Shown piece by piece: positions 9,783 through 17,214 of a stretch of 64,000 nucleotides of DNA. Each line of letters begins with the position of its first letter. Positions within the stretch are counted from its first letter, which is position 1. Below the pieces are notes generated by a model. That model was not told where the DNA came from, searched no databases, and worked only from the letters and a program-made list of their open reading frames with translations. The position numbers were made by a program, and so were the translations under genes. The DNA lies in the NCBI RefSeq assembly GCF_002813445.1, contig NZ_PHHD01000001.1, forward strand, positions 1,116,001 through 1,180,000, written 5' to 3'. This DNA is from Pseudomonas tolaasii NCPPB 2192 (GTDB lineage Bacteria; Pseudomonadota; Gammaproteobacteria; Pseudomonadales; Pseudomonadaceae).

Positions 9783-9784
9783 GA

Positions 9785-10408
9785 CTAAAACGGCTCGTTG
9801 CCGCGCCGGCGAAACCAGCCGGTGAGGGACAGGCGCTCGCGTGTGGCGGGCAGGACTTCGTGGGGCACCTCGCCCGACAGAAACACCACCAGGCAACCGC
9901 CGACGGGGTCCACGTCATAGGCCTGGCCGCCTTTGAGGTACATGCGCAACTGCCCGCCGTGCTCGGGCAGCCATTCCTCATTCAGGTAGACCACCGCCGA
10001 AACCATGCGCCGGTCGTCATCGCGAAAACGGTCCAGGTGCTTGAGGTAAAACGCGCCGGGCGGGTACATCGCGAAGTGGCTTTCGAAATCTTCCAGGCCC
10101 AGGAACAGGCCGCGGTTCATCGCCTGGCGCAGGCTGTCCATCAAGCCCATGTAGGTCTCGCAGACGGCTGCGTCGCCCTCTTCCAGCCACTGGATATGAT
10201 CACCGCGAATCCCCTCGCGTATCTCCTGGGCAGGCCCGCGCCCCACCGCCGCCGGAGCCAGTTCGCCTTCGGCCGCACGTTTATGGCACTCAGCCGCCAG
10301 CTCCAGGGTCAGAGCCTGGGGCAGGAAGCCGTTCTGCTGCGACCAGCCTTTTTCGGCCAGATCGTCGACGATGCGCTGCAGCAGTGGGTGATCAAGGGGA
10401 ATTTGCAT
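9785..10408 (-). CDS. 2-oxoglutarate/Fe(II)-dependent oxygenase
   Basis: A 207-residue protein of the 2OG-Fe(II) oxygenase (prolyl 4-hydroxylase-like) superfamily. The iron facial triad is visible as His124-x-Asp126 in YLKHLDRF and His183 in EVPHEVLP. Arg192 in RERLSLTGWF is the expected 2-oxoglutarate anchor. Substrate is unknown; relatives hydroxylate proline or other residues in proteins. The ATG at 10408 is selected because upstream in-frame starts lie in non-conserved sequence. It is immediately upstream of the DUF523 gene in the same operon. Confidence 0.88.
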   Translation of the reverse strand: MQIPLDHPLLQRIVDDLAEKGWSQQNGFLPQALTLELAAECHKRAAEGELAPAAVGRGPAQEIREGIRGDHIQWLEEGDAAVCETYMGLMDSLRQAMNRGLFLGLEDFESHFAMYPPGAFYLKHLDRFRDDDRRMVSAVVYLNEEWLPEHGGQLRMYLKGGQAYDVDPVGGCLVVFLSGEVPHEVLPATRERLSLTGWFRRRGNEPF

Positions 10409-10548
10409 GGCGCGCATAGTATCCATACGCCTGTGAATCCGACAGAGCCGCCGAGCGTCTGAACACACTTTAGTTACCTAGCCGACGGGATTTCTCGACA
10501 AATCCTACGCCCGACACGGACAATAGTGGCCGACTGACAGGAGTCCCT

Positions 10549-11301
10549 ATGCGTCGTTTGTTTTTTTCCCTTCTGATGTTCTGCGTTTTGCCCGCCTGGG
10601 CAGACGGCCATGACCAGTTGTACAAGGTCGCCGGCTGGGCCGAACAACGTGCGCATTTCAACGACGCCCTCAGTGCGGCGCAGCAACGCTACCGCAACAG
10701 CCTGCCACCGGCGGTGTACCAGGCGCTGGTCGACAACAGCAATAAACGCTTTGCCGCTCAGGCCGTGGACAAGCGTGCCGAGGCGCAACTGCGCAAGAAT
10801 CTGGCAGACCCGAAACCCGCCCTCGCGTTTTTCCAGTCGCCATTGGGCCGCAAGATCGTCGCCGCCGAGCTGCTCGCCACCCGCCGCGACCAACTGGCCA
10901 AAAACGCCGAGGGCTTGCCGCATATGCAAGCCGACGCCACGCGCAGCCTGATCATCGGTCACCTCGCCCAGGCACTGCCGGCGCGTGAAGCCGGGGCGGA
11001 AGTCAGCCTGGCGATCGCCGGCGTGGCCGCCGACAGCTTGAGCCAGATGATCCCCGGCCTGTTGGGCGGCGGTCAGGCCCAAGGCATGTTGAATGGCCAG
11101 CGCGAGCGCTTGATGCAGCAAATCGGGAATGATTTGAATAACACGCTGTTGTACGTCTATCGGGATTTGTCTGACCCGGAACTGGAAGAATTCGCGACGT
11201 TTGCGGAGTCGCCGGAGGGGAAGGCGTATTACCAGGCGGCACTGGCGGCCATTCGTGCGGGGCTTGCGGTAGGCCAGAGCACCTCAAGCCTCACGCAGTA
11301 A
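10549..11301 (+). CDS. Exported DUF2059-like protein
   Basis: A 250-residue protein with a signal peptide (about 19 residues, LPAWA before DGHD). The mature part is predicted alpha-helical and carries two copies of a PE/DP-xx-F-xx-SP-xG pattern (KPALAFFQSPLGRKI and ELEEFATFAESPEGKAY) typical of DUF2059-like proteins. No catalytic motif is visible. AGGAG lies just upstream of the ATG. It stands alone between a divergent oxygenase operon and a REPIN. The function is unknown; periplasmic location is inferred. Confidence 0.75.
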   Translation: MRRLFFSLLMFCVLPAWADGHDQLYKVAGWAEQRAHFNDALSAAQQRYRNSLPPAVYQALVDNSNKRFAAQAVDKRAEAQLRKNLADPKPALAFFQSPLGRKIVAAELLATRRDQLAKNAEGLPHMQADATRSLIIGHLAQALPAREAGAEVSLAIAGVAADSLSQMIPGLLGGGQAQGMLNGQRERLMQQIGNDLNNTLLYVYRDLSDPELEEFATFAESPEGKAYYQAALAAIRAGLAVGQSTSSLTQ

Positions 11302-11305
11302 GAAA

Positions 11306-11391
11306 TGTGGGAGCTGGCTTGCCTGCGATAGCGGTGTGACTGAACCACCGCTATCGCAGCGGTGCGACGATTCGACAAGCCAGCTCCCACA
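11306..11391. repeat. REPIN doublet R3 with expanded right arm
   Basis: The left arm is a standard GTGGGAGCTGGCTTGCC. The right arm is interrupted by about 15 extra bases (GGTGCGACGATTCGAC) between CTATCGCAG and AAGCCAGCTCCCAC. It separates convergent genes. Confidence 0.85.
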
Positions 11392-11403
11392 GTTTTGATT
11401 GCG

Positions 11404-12345
11404 TTACTTCAGGTGGTCGGTGAGGTACTTGAAGTATTCCTGGCGAATCAGCGGAATCTCATTGGCCAGGTGATGCCGGCCACGGGCAATCATCAACACC
11501 TCGGGCCGGTCAAACTTGCTGCGCAGCACCTGCAAGTTATGCTGCCAGTCCACCGTCATGTCTTCCTCCCCCTGCACAATCACCGGCCGCCGCGGGCTGC
11601 GCGGTGCGGCTTCGATGCGTTTGATCCAGCGCGCCAGCGCCCCGACCCAGGCGGTCGGCAGTTGGCGTGGCTGCAAGGGGTCTGCTTCGAGAAAGGGTTT
11701 GAATTTCGGGTCGTTGGTGTTCTCGCTGAACCGCCGGGCGATGCCTTTGACGAAAGGCCGCAGCACGTAATAGCTAACCTGCGACCAGCCCCAGGCACGC
11801 GGCCGGACCAGCGGCGATAACAGAAACGTCTTGCCCTGGGCCGGGCTATTCGCGCCGTGATTGAGCAAATGGTCCACCACCACCGCGCCGCCGGTGCTTT
11901 GCCCGAACAGGTGCCAGGGCTTCGGCAGTTGCAGCGCCGCGCCTTGTGCAAACAGCGCCTGCACCACGTCCTGATACACCGAAAAGTCATCAATGCTGGC
12001 ACGCGCACCGCTGGACAGGCCATGGCCGGGCAAGTCGCAGGCAATCACCACAAACCCCTGGTCCAGCGCCCAGTCCACCACATTGCGGTAAAGCCCCATG
12101 TGGTCGTAGAAGCCGTGAAACATGAACATCGTCGCCATCGGCACCGGCGGCCACCACACCTGCGCCACCACTTCAAACCCATCCACCGCGAAGCGTCCCA
12201 GGCGGCTGACCGTCGGCACTTTGCGCGCCGGCAGGTCCAGCCCGTAGAAGCGCTGGTAGACCCGCGCCTCGGCACTGAGCGGCTGCGCATCCACTAACGG
12301 TCGCAAGCTGTCGCGCAGATGATCGGGGTCAAAACTCACAGGCAT
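11404..12345 (-). CDS. Alpha/beta hydrolase (serine aminopeptidase S33 / monoacylglycerol lipase-like)
   Basis: A 313-residue hydrolase. It shows the oxyanion motif FHGFYDH (about 76-82), the nucleophile elbow GQSTGG with Ser150, a likely acid in GEEDMTVDW and the catalytic His in ARGRHHLANE. This is the Hydrolase_4 family, whose members hydrolyse lysophospholipids, monoglycerides or esters. There is no signal peptide, so it is cytosolic. The start at 12345 (MPVSFDPDHL) is preferred to one 22 codons upstream. Substrate is unknown. Confidence 0.87.
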   Translation of the reverse strand: MPVSFDPDHLRDSLRPLVDAQPLSAEARVYQRFYGLDLPARKVPTVSRLGRFAVDGFEVVAQVWWPPVPMATMFMFHGFYDHMGLYRNVVDWALDQGFVVIACDLPGHGLSSGARASIDDFSVYQDVVQALFAQGAALQLPKPWHLFGQSTGGAVVVDHLLNHGANSPAQGKTFLLSPLVRPRAWGWSQVSYYVLRPFVKGIARRFSENTNDPKFKPFLEADPLQPRQLPTAWVGALARWIKRIEAAPRSPRRPVIVQGEEDMTVDWQHNLQVLRSKFDRPEVLMIARGRHHLANEIPLIRQEYFKYLTDHLK

Positions 12346-12444
12346 AAAGGCTTCCAGACTCGCGGTGAAGATGAATATCGAGCTGCGATATTCATCTGTC
12401 AGGGCAAGCATGGCAAGCTACGCGACCTTCGAGGATTGATCTGA

Positions 12445-13023
12445 ATGCGACAGCCCTACCGTTCCGCCTTGTTCGCCAGCCTGCTGTTGGTTATCTGCGC
12501 CGGCGTGCTGTGGGCGGCGTATGACTGGTTTCAGGGCCGCTACCTGCGTGCATTCAGCGAACACACGGCGGTTTTTTCCGGCGACGCCTTGCGCCTGCCT
12601 GCCGAGCTGTCCGGCCCCGGCCCGATCCGCCTCGTGCACTTCTGGGACCCGGCCTGCCCGTGCAACGTCGGCAACCAGCAGCACCTGGGCGAGCTGATCG
12701 AGCACTACGCACCTGGTGGCGTTGAGTTCTATGCCCTGCAAAAGGCCGGCAGCCACGGCAATCTCCCGGAAAGCCTGCATAAGATGAAAACCCTCACTGC
12801 CCTCAAAGGTGCCGAGCAGATCCCGGCCACGCCCGCCGTCGGCATCTGGGACCGCAGTGGAAAGCTGGCGTATTTCGGCCCCTACAGCGAAGGGCTGACG
12901 TGCAATTCGAGCAACAGCTTTATCGAGCCGATCCTCAAGGCTCTGGAGGCCGGGCGCGAAGTCAACGCCACTCACACCCTGGCGGTGGGCTGCTATTGCC
13001 AATGGGGCAATGCATCAAACTGA
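12445..13023 (+). CDS. Membrane-anchored thioredoxin-like protein (DUF6436-like)
   Basis: A 192-residue protein with one N-terminal membrane anchor (about residues 8-26) and a periplasmic thioredoxin-like domain. The redox motif is unusual: FWDPACPCN gives Cys71-Pro-Cys73, a CxC instead of CxxC. Further cysteines occur in GLTCNSSN and GCYCQWG. A cis-Pro-like IPATPAVGI loop is present. I believe this corresponds to DUF6436. It may be a thiol-disulfide protein; the partner is unknown. It lies 95 bases before the small membrane-protein pair and may or may not belong with it. Confidence 0.72.
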   Translation: MRQPYRSALFASLLLVICAGVLWAAYDWFQGRYLRAFSEHTAVFSGDALRLPAELSGPGPIRLVHFWDPACPCNVGNQQHLGELIEHYAPGGVEFYALQKAGSHGNLPESLHKMKTLTALKGAEQIPATPAVGIWDRSGKLAYFGPYSEGLTCNSSNSFIEPILKALEAGREVNATHTLAVGCYCQWGNASN

Positions 13024-13118
13024 ACACAAGCTGTTCAAGCGGCAAACTCCGGTCACCCGGCCGACAGCCTGCTGTATCTTAGGATTTCAGCTCGATTTCA
13101 GGCAGACGACAGGGACAC

Positions 13119-13475
13119 ATGAGCCAGTTAACCATCATCCTCTGGTTACTCAACGTCATCGTTGATACATCCGGCCAGCTGGCATTCAAGGCCGCCGCCT
13201 CAAACAGCGCCGAACATGACGGCATCGCCCACTGGAAGCACATGCTCAAGCGCCCCTGGATCTGGGTCGGCGTGATCTGCTATGTCTTCGAATTCGTGCT
13301 GTGGCTGGCGTTTCTGTCGCTGGTGCCGCTGTCGGTCGGCGTGATGCTGGGTTCGATCAATATTGTGGTGATCATGATTGCCGGGCGTTTTCTGTTCAAA
13401 GAAAGCCTGAGCAAGTGGCGGTTGATCGGCATCCTGCTGATCGCCTGTGGCGTGACCGTCGTAGGGTTTGAATGA
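13119..13475 (+). CDS. Small multidrug resistance/EamA-type membrane protein 1 (ArnE-like)
   Basis: A 118-residue integral membrane protein with four predicted helices, the size and pattern of SMR/EamA half-transporters such as EmrE and the ArnE/ArnF flippase subunits. The motif GVMLGSINIVVIMIAGRFLFKE resembles the helix 3 to 4 region where SMR proteins end with a Lys/Arg-containing turn and a GIxLIxxGV helix. Its stop overlaps the start of the next gene by four bases (ATGA), so the two are translationally coupled. A two-subunit SMR pair followed by a DegT aminotransferase recalls arnB with arnE/arnF, but no other arn gene is here. Substrate is unknown. Confidence 0.8.
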   Translation: MSQLTIILWLLNVIVDTSGQLAFKAAASNSAEHDGIAHWKHMLKRPWIWVGVICYVFEFVLWLAFLSLVPLSVGVMLGSINIVVIMIAGRFLFKESLSKWRLIGILLIACGVTVVGFE

Positions 13476-13885
13476 TGAAACGTTTCTATATCCTGGGTTT
13501 TCTCGCGCTGATCCTTTTCGACACCCTGGCGCAGGTCAGCTTCAAGTTCGCCTCGGTACACGCCGAACCACTGGCGATGGACACCGCGTGGCTGATCCGC
13601 GTGTTTGGCGCGCCGTGGATCTACGGCGCTTTTGTGGGCTACATCGGCGCGTTCTTCACCTGGATGACCCTGCTTAAATACGCGCCCGTGGGCCCGGCCT
13701 TTGCGGCCTCGCACCTGGAACTGATCAGCGTGACGCTGATTTCCGTCTGGCTGTTCGATGACAGCCTGACCTGGCCGAAAATCATCGGCGGCGCGCTGAT
13801 TATCGCGGGCATTCTGTGCCTGGCGCGCAGTGAAGACGAAGCTGAAAAGGTCGTCGAAGCCGACCGTTCGGACGCACTCGCGTAA
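13472..13885 (+). CDS. Small multidrug resistance/EamA-type membrane protein 2 (ArnF-like)
   Basis: A 137-residue four-helix membrane protein, the second subunit of the pair. It has helix 1 motif FDTLAQVSFKFAS, comparable to the VDTSGQLAFKAAA of its partner, and a helix 4 of the type KIIGGALIIAGILCL. A hydrophilic 18-residue tail follows. The start overlaps the upstream gene by four bases and its stop overlaps the aminotransferase start by one base (TAATG), so all three are one transcription unit. By analogy with ArnEF-type heterodimers it may flip or export a lipid-linked or small cationic product. Confidence 0.8.
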   Translation: MMKRFYILGFLALILFDTLAQVSFKFASVHAEPLAMDTAWLIRVFGAPWIYGAFVGYIGAFFTWMTLLKYAPVGPAFAASHLELISVTLISVWLFDDSLTWPKIIGGALIIAGILCLARSEDEAEKVVEADRSDALA

Positions 13886-15105
13886 TGATTCCACGGGAAA
13901 TTCCGCCCACCGCAGGGCTGCCTCTGCGCTGGCGGGATTTGCTCGGCCTCTCGGGCGAACTGGCCCCGGCATTGGCCCGGCAATTCTCGATTCCAATGCC
14001 CGCACTGCCCTGCTCCGGCACCGCCGCGCTGATCATCGCCCTGCGCGTGCTGCAGCAACGCATGCCGGGCCGCACCCGCCTGATCGTGCCCGCCTACACC
14101 TGCCCGCTGGTCGCGTTGGCTGCGCACCACTGCCCGCCGCTGCAAGTGGTGCCCTGTGATCTGCAGCCCGGCAGTATCGACCTGGACGAGCGCCAACTGG
14201 CGCAACTGTGCGATGAAAACACCCTCGCGGTGGTGGTCACGCACCTCGCCGGGCGTGTGGCGGATGTGGACGCGGCCCAGCGCATTGCCAGCCGCGTCGG
14301 TGCTGCAATCATCGAGGACGCCGCCCAGGCCATGGGCGCACTCGACGACGGCCGCAGCGTGGGGCTCAAGGGCGACGTCGGTTTTTTCAGCATGGCCTTG
14401 GGCAAAGGCCTGACGACGGCAGAAGGCGGCGTACTGTTCAGCCGCGACCCGGTACTGCATCAGGCATTGCATCGCCAATGCCGAAACAGCCTGCCTTTGA
14501 GCCTGCGCTGGGAGCTGCAACGCAGTGCCGAGCTGTGGGGTTATGCACTGCTGTATCAACCACGCGGGCTGTATTACGCGTACGGCAAAGGCTTGCGCAC
14601 TGCGCTGGCGCAGGGTGATGAAGTGGCCGCCGTGGGCGATGATTTCTCGGTCGACGATATCCCGCTGCACCGGCTCGGCGGTTATCGCCGCAAGGTCGGC
14701 GCCGCCGCGCTGGCACGCTTGCCCGACCACTTGCAGCAAGGCCGCAGCCGCGCATTGCGCCGCGCCGCACGCCTGAATGCCCTGCCCGGCGTCTCGGTGA
14801 TCATGGACCGGCCGGGGCAGCAAGGCACCTGGCCCTTCCTGATGGTGGTGATGCCGAGTGCGCAAACCCGCGATGCGGCGATGGCGCAACTGTGGACCTC
14901 AGGGTTGGGCGTGACGCGCCTGTTTATCCACACCTTGCCCGGCTACCCCGCCGTGGCCGCGCTGTTGCAACCCGGCAGCGAGATCAACCAGGCCGAAGCC
15001 TTCGCCCGCCGCACGCTGTCGATCAGCAACAGCCATTGGCTCACCGACGATCACTTCGAACAGATCCTGAGTCGGCTCAAGGCGATTGTCGCCAGCCCTG
15101 ATTGA
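13885..15105 (+). CDS. DegT/DnrJ/EryC1/StrS-family aminotransferase
   Basis: A 406-residue PLP enzyme of the sugar aminotransferase family. The Schiff-base lysine is Lys174 in SMALGKGLTTAEGG, and Asp145 in IIEDAAQAMGAL pairs with the pyridine nitrogen. PCSGTAALIIAL near residue 43 is the expected phosphate loop. The family typically aminates nucleotide-linked keto-sugars; the strongly diverged middle part (residues 200-300) means the acceptor may differ. It starts inside the stop codon of the upstream SMR gene and its last 29 bases overlap antisense with the arginase-like gene. Confidence 0.85.
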   Translation: MIPREIPPTAGLPLRWRDLLGLSGELAPALARQFSIPMPALPCSGTAALIIALRVLQQRMPGRTRLIVPAYTCPLVALAAHHCPPLQVVPCDLQPGSIDLDERQLAQLCDENTLAVVVTHLAGRVADVDAAQRIASRVGAAIIEDAAQAMGALDDGRSVGLKGDVGFFSMALGKGLTTAEGGVLFSRDPVLHQALHRQCRNSLPLSLRWELQRSAELWGYALLYQPRGLYYAYGKGLRTALAQGDEVAAVGDDFSVDDIPLHRLGGYRRKVGAAALARLPDHLQQGRSRALRRAARLNALPGVSVIMDRPGQQGTWPFLMVVMPSAQTRDAAMAQLWTSGLGVTRLFIHTLPGYPAVAALLQPGSEINQAEAFARRTLSISNSHWLTDDHFEQILSRLKAIVASPD

Positions 15106-15961
15106 TGCGCGCCACCAAGCGGCTGTTCAGTGCGTTCTGCTGCGCTTGCCAGATCTGCACTTGCGCCGCCGGCAATTCCTCCTGGCCATCGGACGCACTC
15201 AACCAGCGCTTGAACTTGCTTTCATAGCTGTAGGCCGACACATCCCCGGTGATGTCCGCGCCGATAATCCGGCCCTCGCAGGCGCTGATCAAATCATTCA
15301 AATGGCGCTCCAGGAACTCGCCCTGATCCCAGTTGGTGTTGACCACTTCGGGGCTCAACACGTCTTTGTCGATGGACAAGTAGACCGGCAATGAACGGTC
15401 GAACTGCGCGAGAAACGCCTGCATCAACTCATCAGGATTGCCGAACGCTCGATTGCCACGCCCGGCTCCAACCCAGTTCATCCAGCGCGTATCAACATTG
15501 ACGCTCCAGTAAGTCAGCTTGCCCTTGAGCAGCGGCGACCAGTGGTTCTCCCAGGCATGACCCAGGCCGATGTCCTGGGAACCAATGCCCAGCACATGCA
15601 CATGCTCGACCTGGGGCAAGCGGCTGGCCCAGTACACCCACGAACCGCAGTGAATGCCGAAGGGGTAGCGCATGTTGTCGGGGTGGTTGTCGCAAATGAT
15701 CAGCTGGAATCGCTGTTGCGCCGGCAGGCGGTTCAGCAACAGTTGGCTGAGGTGGTGGTAGTCGCCGCTGCCGGTGAACACGCAGCCGTAGTCGCGGGGC
15801 ATTTGCGAGTGCAGGGCGTTTTCCAGTTCCTTGAACTGCGCCCAGCGGCAGCCGAAGCGGATTTTTTCCTGCCAGGCGTGCAGCGGCAAGGTGATGGCGC
15901 CGGGGATATCGCTGACGGCGCCGTCGAAATCCAGAATCAGCGGCGGGCGGGCCGGGCTCAT
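15077..15961 (-). CDS. Arginase/ureohydrolase-fold protein
   Basis: A 294-residue protein I recognise as arginase-like from its metal-binding motifs in order: GSGDYHHLS (about 65-72, in place of GGDHS), ICDNHPDN (Asp91-x-His93-x-Asp95, in place of DAHxD) and YLSIDKDVLSPE (Asp198, Asp200, in place of SxDxDxxDP). Overall similarity to arginase or agmatinase is otherwise weak, so the substrate may be an amide or guanidino compound of another kind. The start at 15961 overlaps the upstream GNAT stop as ATGA, indicating coupling. The 3' end overlaps the convergent aminotransferase gene by 29 bases. Confidence 0.75.
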   Translation of the reverse strand: MSPARPPLILDFDGAVSDIPGAITLPLHAWQEKIRFGCRWAQFKELENALHSQMPRDYGCVFTGSGDYHHLSQLLLNRLPAQQRFQLIICDNHPDNMRYPFGIHCGSWVYWASRLPQVEHVHVLGIGSQDIGLGHAWENHWSPLLKGKLTYWSVNVDTRWMNWVGAGRGNRAFGNPDELMQAFLAQFDRSLPVYLSIDKDVLSPEVVNTNWDQGEFLERHLNDLISACEGRIIGADITGDVSAYSYESKFKRWLSASDGQEELPAAQVQIWQAQQNALNSRLVARINQGWRQSP

Positions 15962-17064
15962 GAGGTTTGCTCCTGATGCCATTGGTTGTCGCTTTCAAAA
16001 TGATGGCGGAACCGGTTGCCCAGCTTGCGCAGCAACGGGTTGCGAATCCACACCAGATGCCGCGTAAAGGTGAAGTCGGCGCCGAGGCTGGCCTTGACCT
16101 GCGGGTCGGTCCAGCCTGCCACGTAGAATTTCAGGCCGTGGCTCAAGGCGTATTCCAGGTTTACAAACCAGCTGACGAAGTACAGGTTGAACTCCAGCGC
16201 CAGCGGGTAATTGAGGCCGATGTACTTGTCGAGCAGCTTGTCGCCCTGCACATAGCAAAGGTTGTAGCCGAGCAATTCGTCGCAATGCCAGTAGCAGAAC
16301 ACGCGCCCGTTGCTGGCGGCGTCTTTGAGCACGCCGCTGAAGAATTCCGGGGTCAACAGGTCGAAATGGATTTCGCTCTGGTCGTACACCGCCCGGTACA
16401 GCGCGTACAACTGCGCCAGCCAGGCCTCATCATTGAAGCGCGGGTCACCGGTTTCGAGAATTTCCACGCGCATCGCCTCGCGGCTGCGCAGTTTGCGTCG
16501 GATGTTTCGACGACGGCTGTGGGACAAGCGCGCCAGGTACTCATCAACCGTGTCGAAGTTGATCGGCACATAGGCCAGCGCCTGGCCTTCCAGGCTAATA
16601 AACCCGCGCCGGGTGCAGTCGTCGATCAGGGCTTTGGCGTAGGCATTTTCCTCGGCACTGAGCAGCGGCGAGTCGCACGGCACGTCCTTGATCACAGTGA
16701 GTTTGCGCTGCGGCGCGCATGTTTCCTGCAGCCACTGTGCAAGTTGCCGGGGCGCAACAGCCTGGGGCAGCGGCGCGTATTCGCTGACCGTGGTGCCCAC
16801 GAAGCAGCTGTCGATGCGCAGCCATGCACTCCACAGCGCATACCCCGGCCAGCCGCGCACACGCGCCACGAATTCATCGTCGGCAGTGGTCAGCAGGTCG
16901 AAGGGCGTAAAGAAATACGGCAGGCCCTGCTCGGACAAGCGCGCGTCAAAGCCCACAGGCGGGTGCTGCAAAAAACGGCCGATCAGCGACGGCGCTTCCA
17001 GGCAGCACGCATAGTCCACCTCGGGGCGGCCGGGATCTGAAGGGGGTTGCTGAGCGCAGGTCAT
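15958..17064 (-). CDS. GNAT-fold acyltransferase with BioF2/FemAB-like domain
   Basis: A 368-residue cytosolic protein. The C-terminal half has the hallmarks of the Acetyltransf_6 (BioF2/FemAB-like) fold: a basic HSRRRNIRRKLRSRE stretch near residue 180, YRAVYDQSEIHFDLLTPEFF, then GYNLCYVQGDKLLDKYIGLNY and a closing FYVAGWTDPQVKASLGAD. Such domains move acyl or aminoacyl groups onto amines. It is the first gene of a two-gene minus-strand operon with the arginase-fold gene, facing hacB-like acylase across a 150-base intergenic region. Exact donor and acceptor are unknown. Confidence 0.75.
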   Translation of the reverse strand: MTCAQQPPSDPGRPEVDYACCLEAPSLIGRFLQHPPVGFDARLSEQGLPYFFTPFDLLTTADDEFVARVRGWPGYALWSAWLRIDSCFVGTTVSEYAPLPQAVAPRQLAQWLQETCAPQRKLTVIKDVPCDSPLLSAEENAYAKALIDDCTRRGFISLEGQALAYVPINFDTVDEYLARLSHSRRRNIRRKLRSREAMRVEILETGDPRFNDEAWLAQLYALYRAVYDQSEIHFDLLTPEFFSGVLKDAASNGRVFCYWHCDELLGYNLCYVQGDKLLDKYIGLNYPLALEFNLYFVSWFVNLEYALSHGLKFYVAGWTDPQVKASLGADFTFTRHLVWIRNPLLRKLGNRFRHHFESDNQWHQEQTS

Positions 17065-17214
17065 GGCAAAAAGCTCAAAGATGACAGGTGGAATAATAGC
17101 CGCTCAGGGGTGTTCTCCACTTGAACCTCGGCTGTCACAGCAGCAATTCCCCGAGCCCGCGCCAAACCCATTAGACTCCGTTGACCTTCAAGGTGACTGA
17201 CTCAAGGACCGTCC

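Noticed and set aside
13885..15105. Reading the SMR-DegT genes as a full arn (lipid A aminoarabinose) operon
   Set aside because: No arnA, arnC, arnD or arnT homologue is present and the DegT enzyme is not a close ArnB match; only the arrangement is reminiscent.
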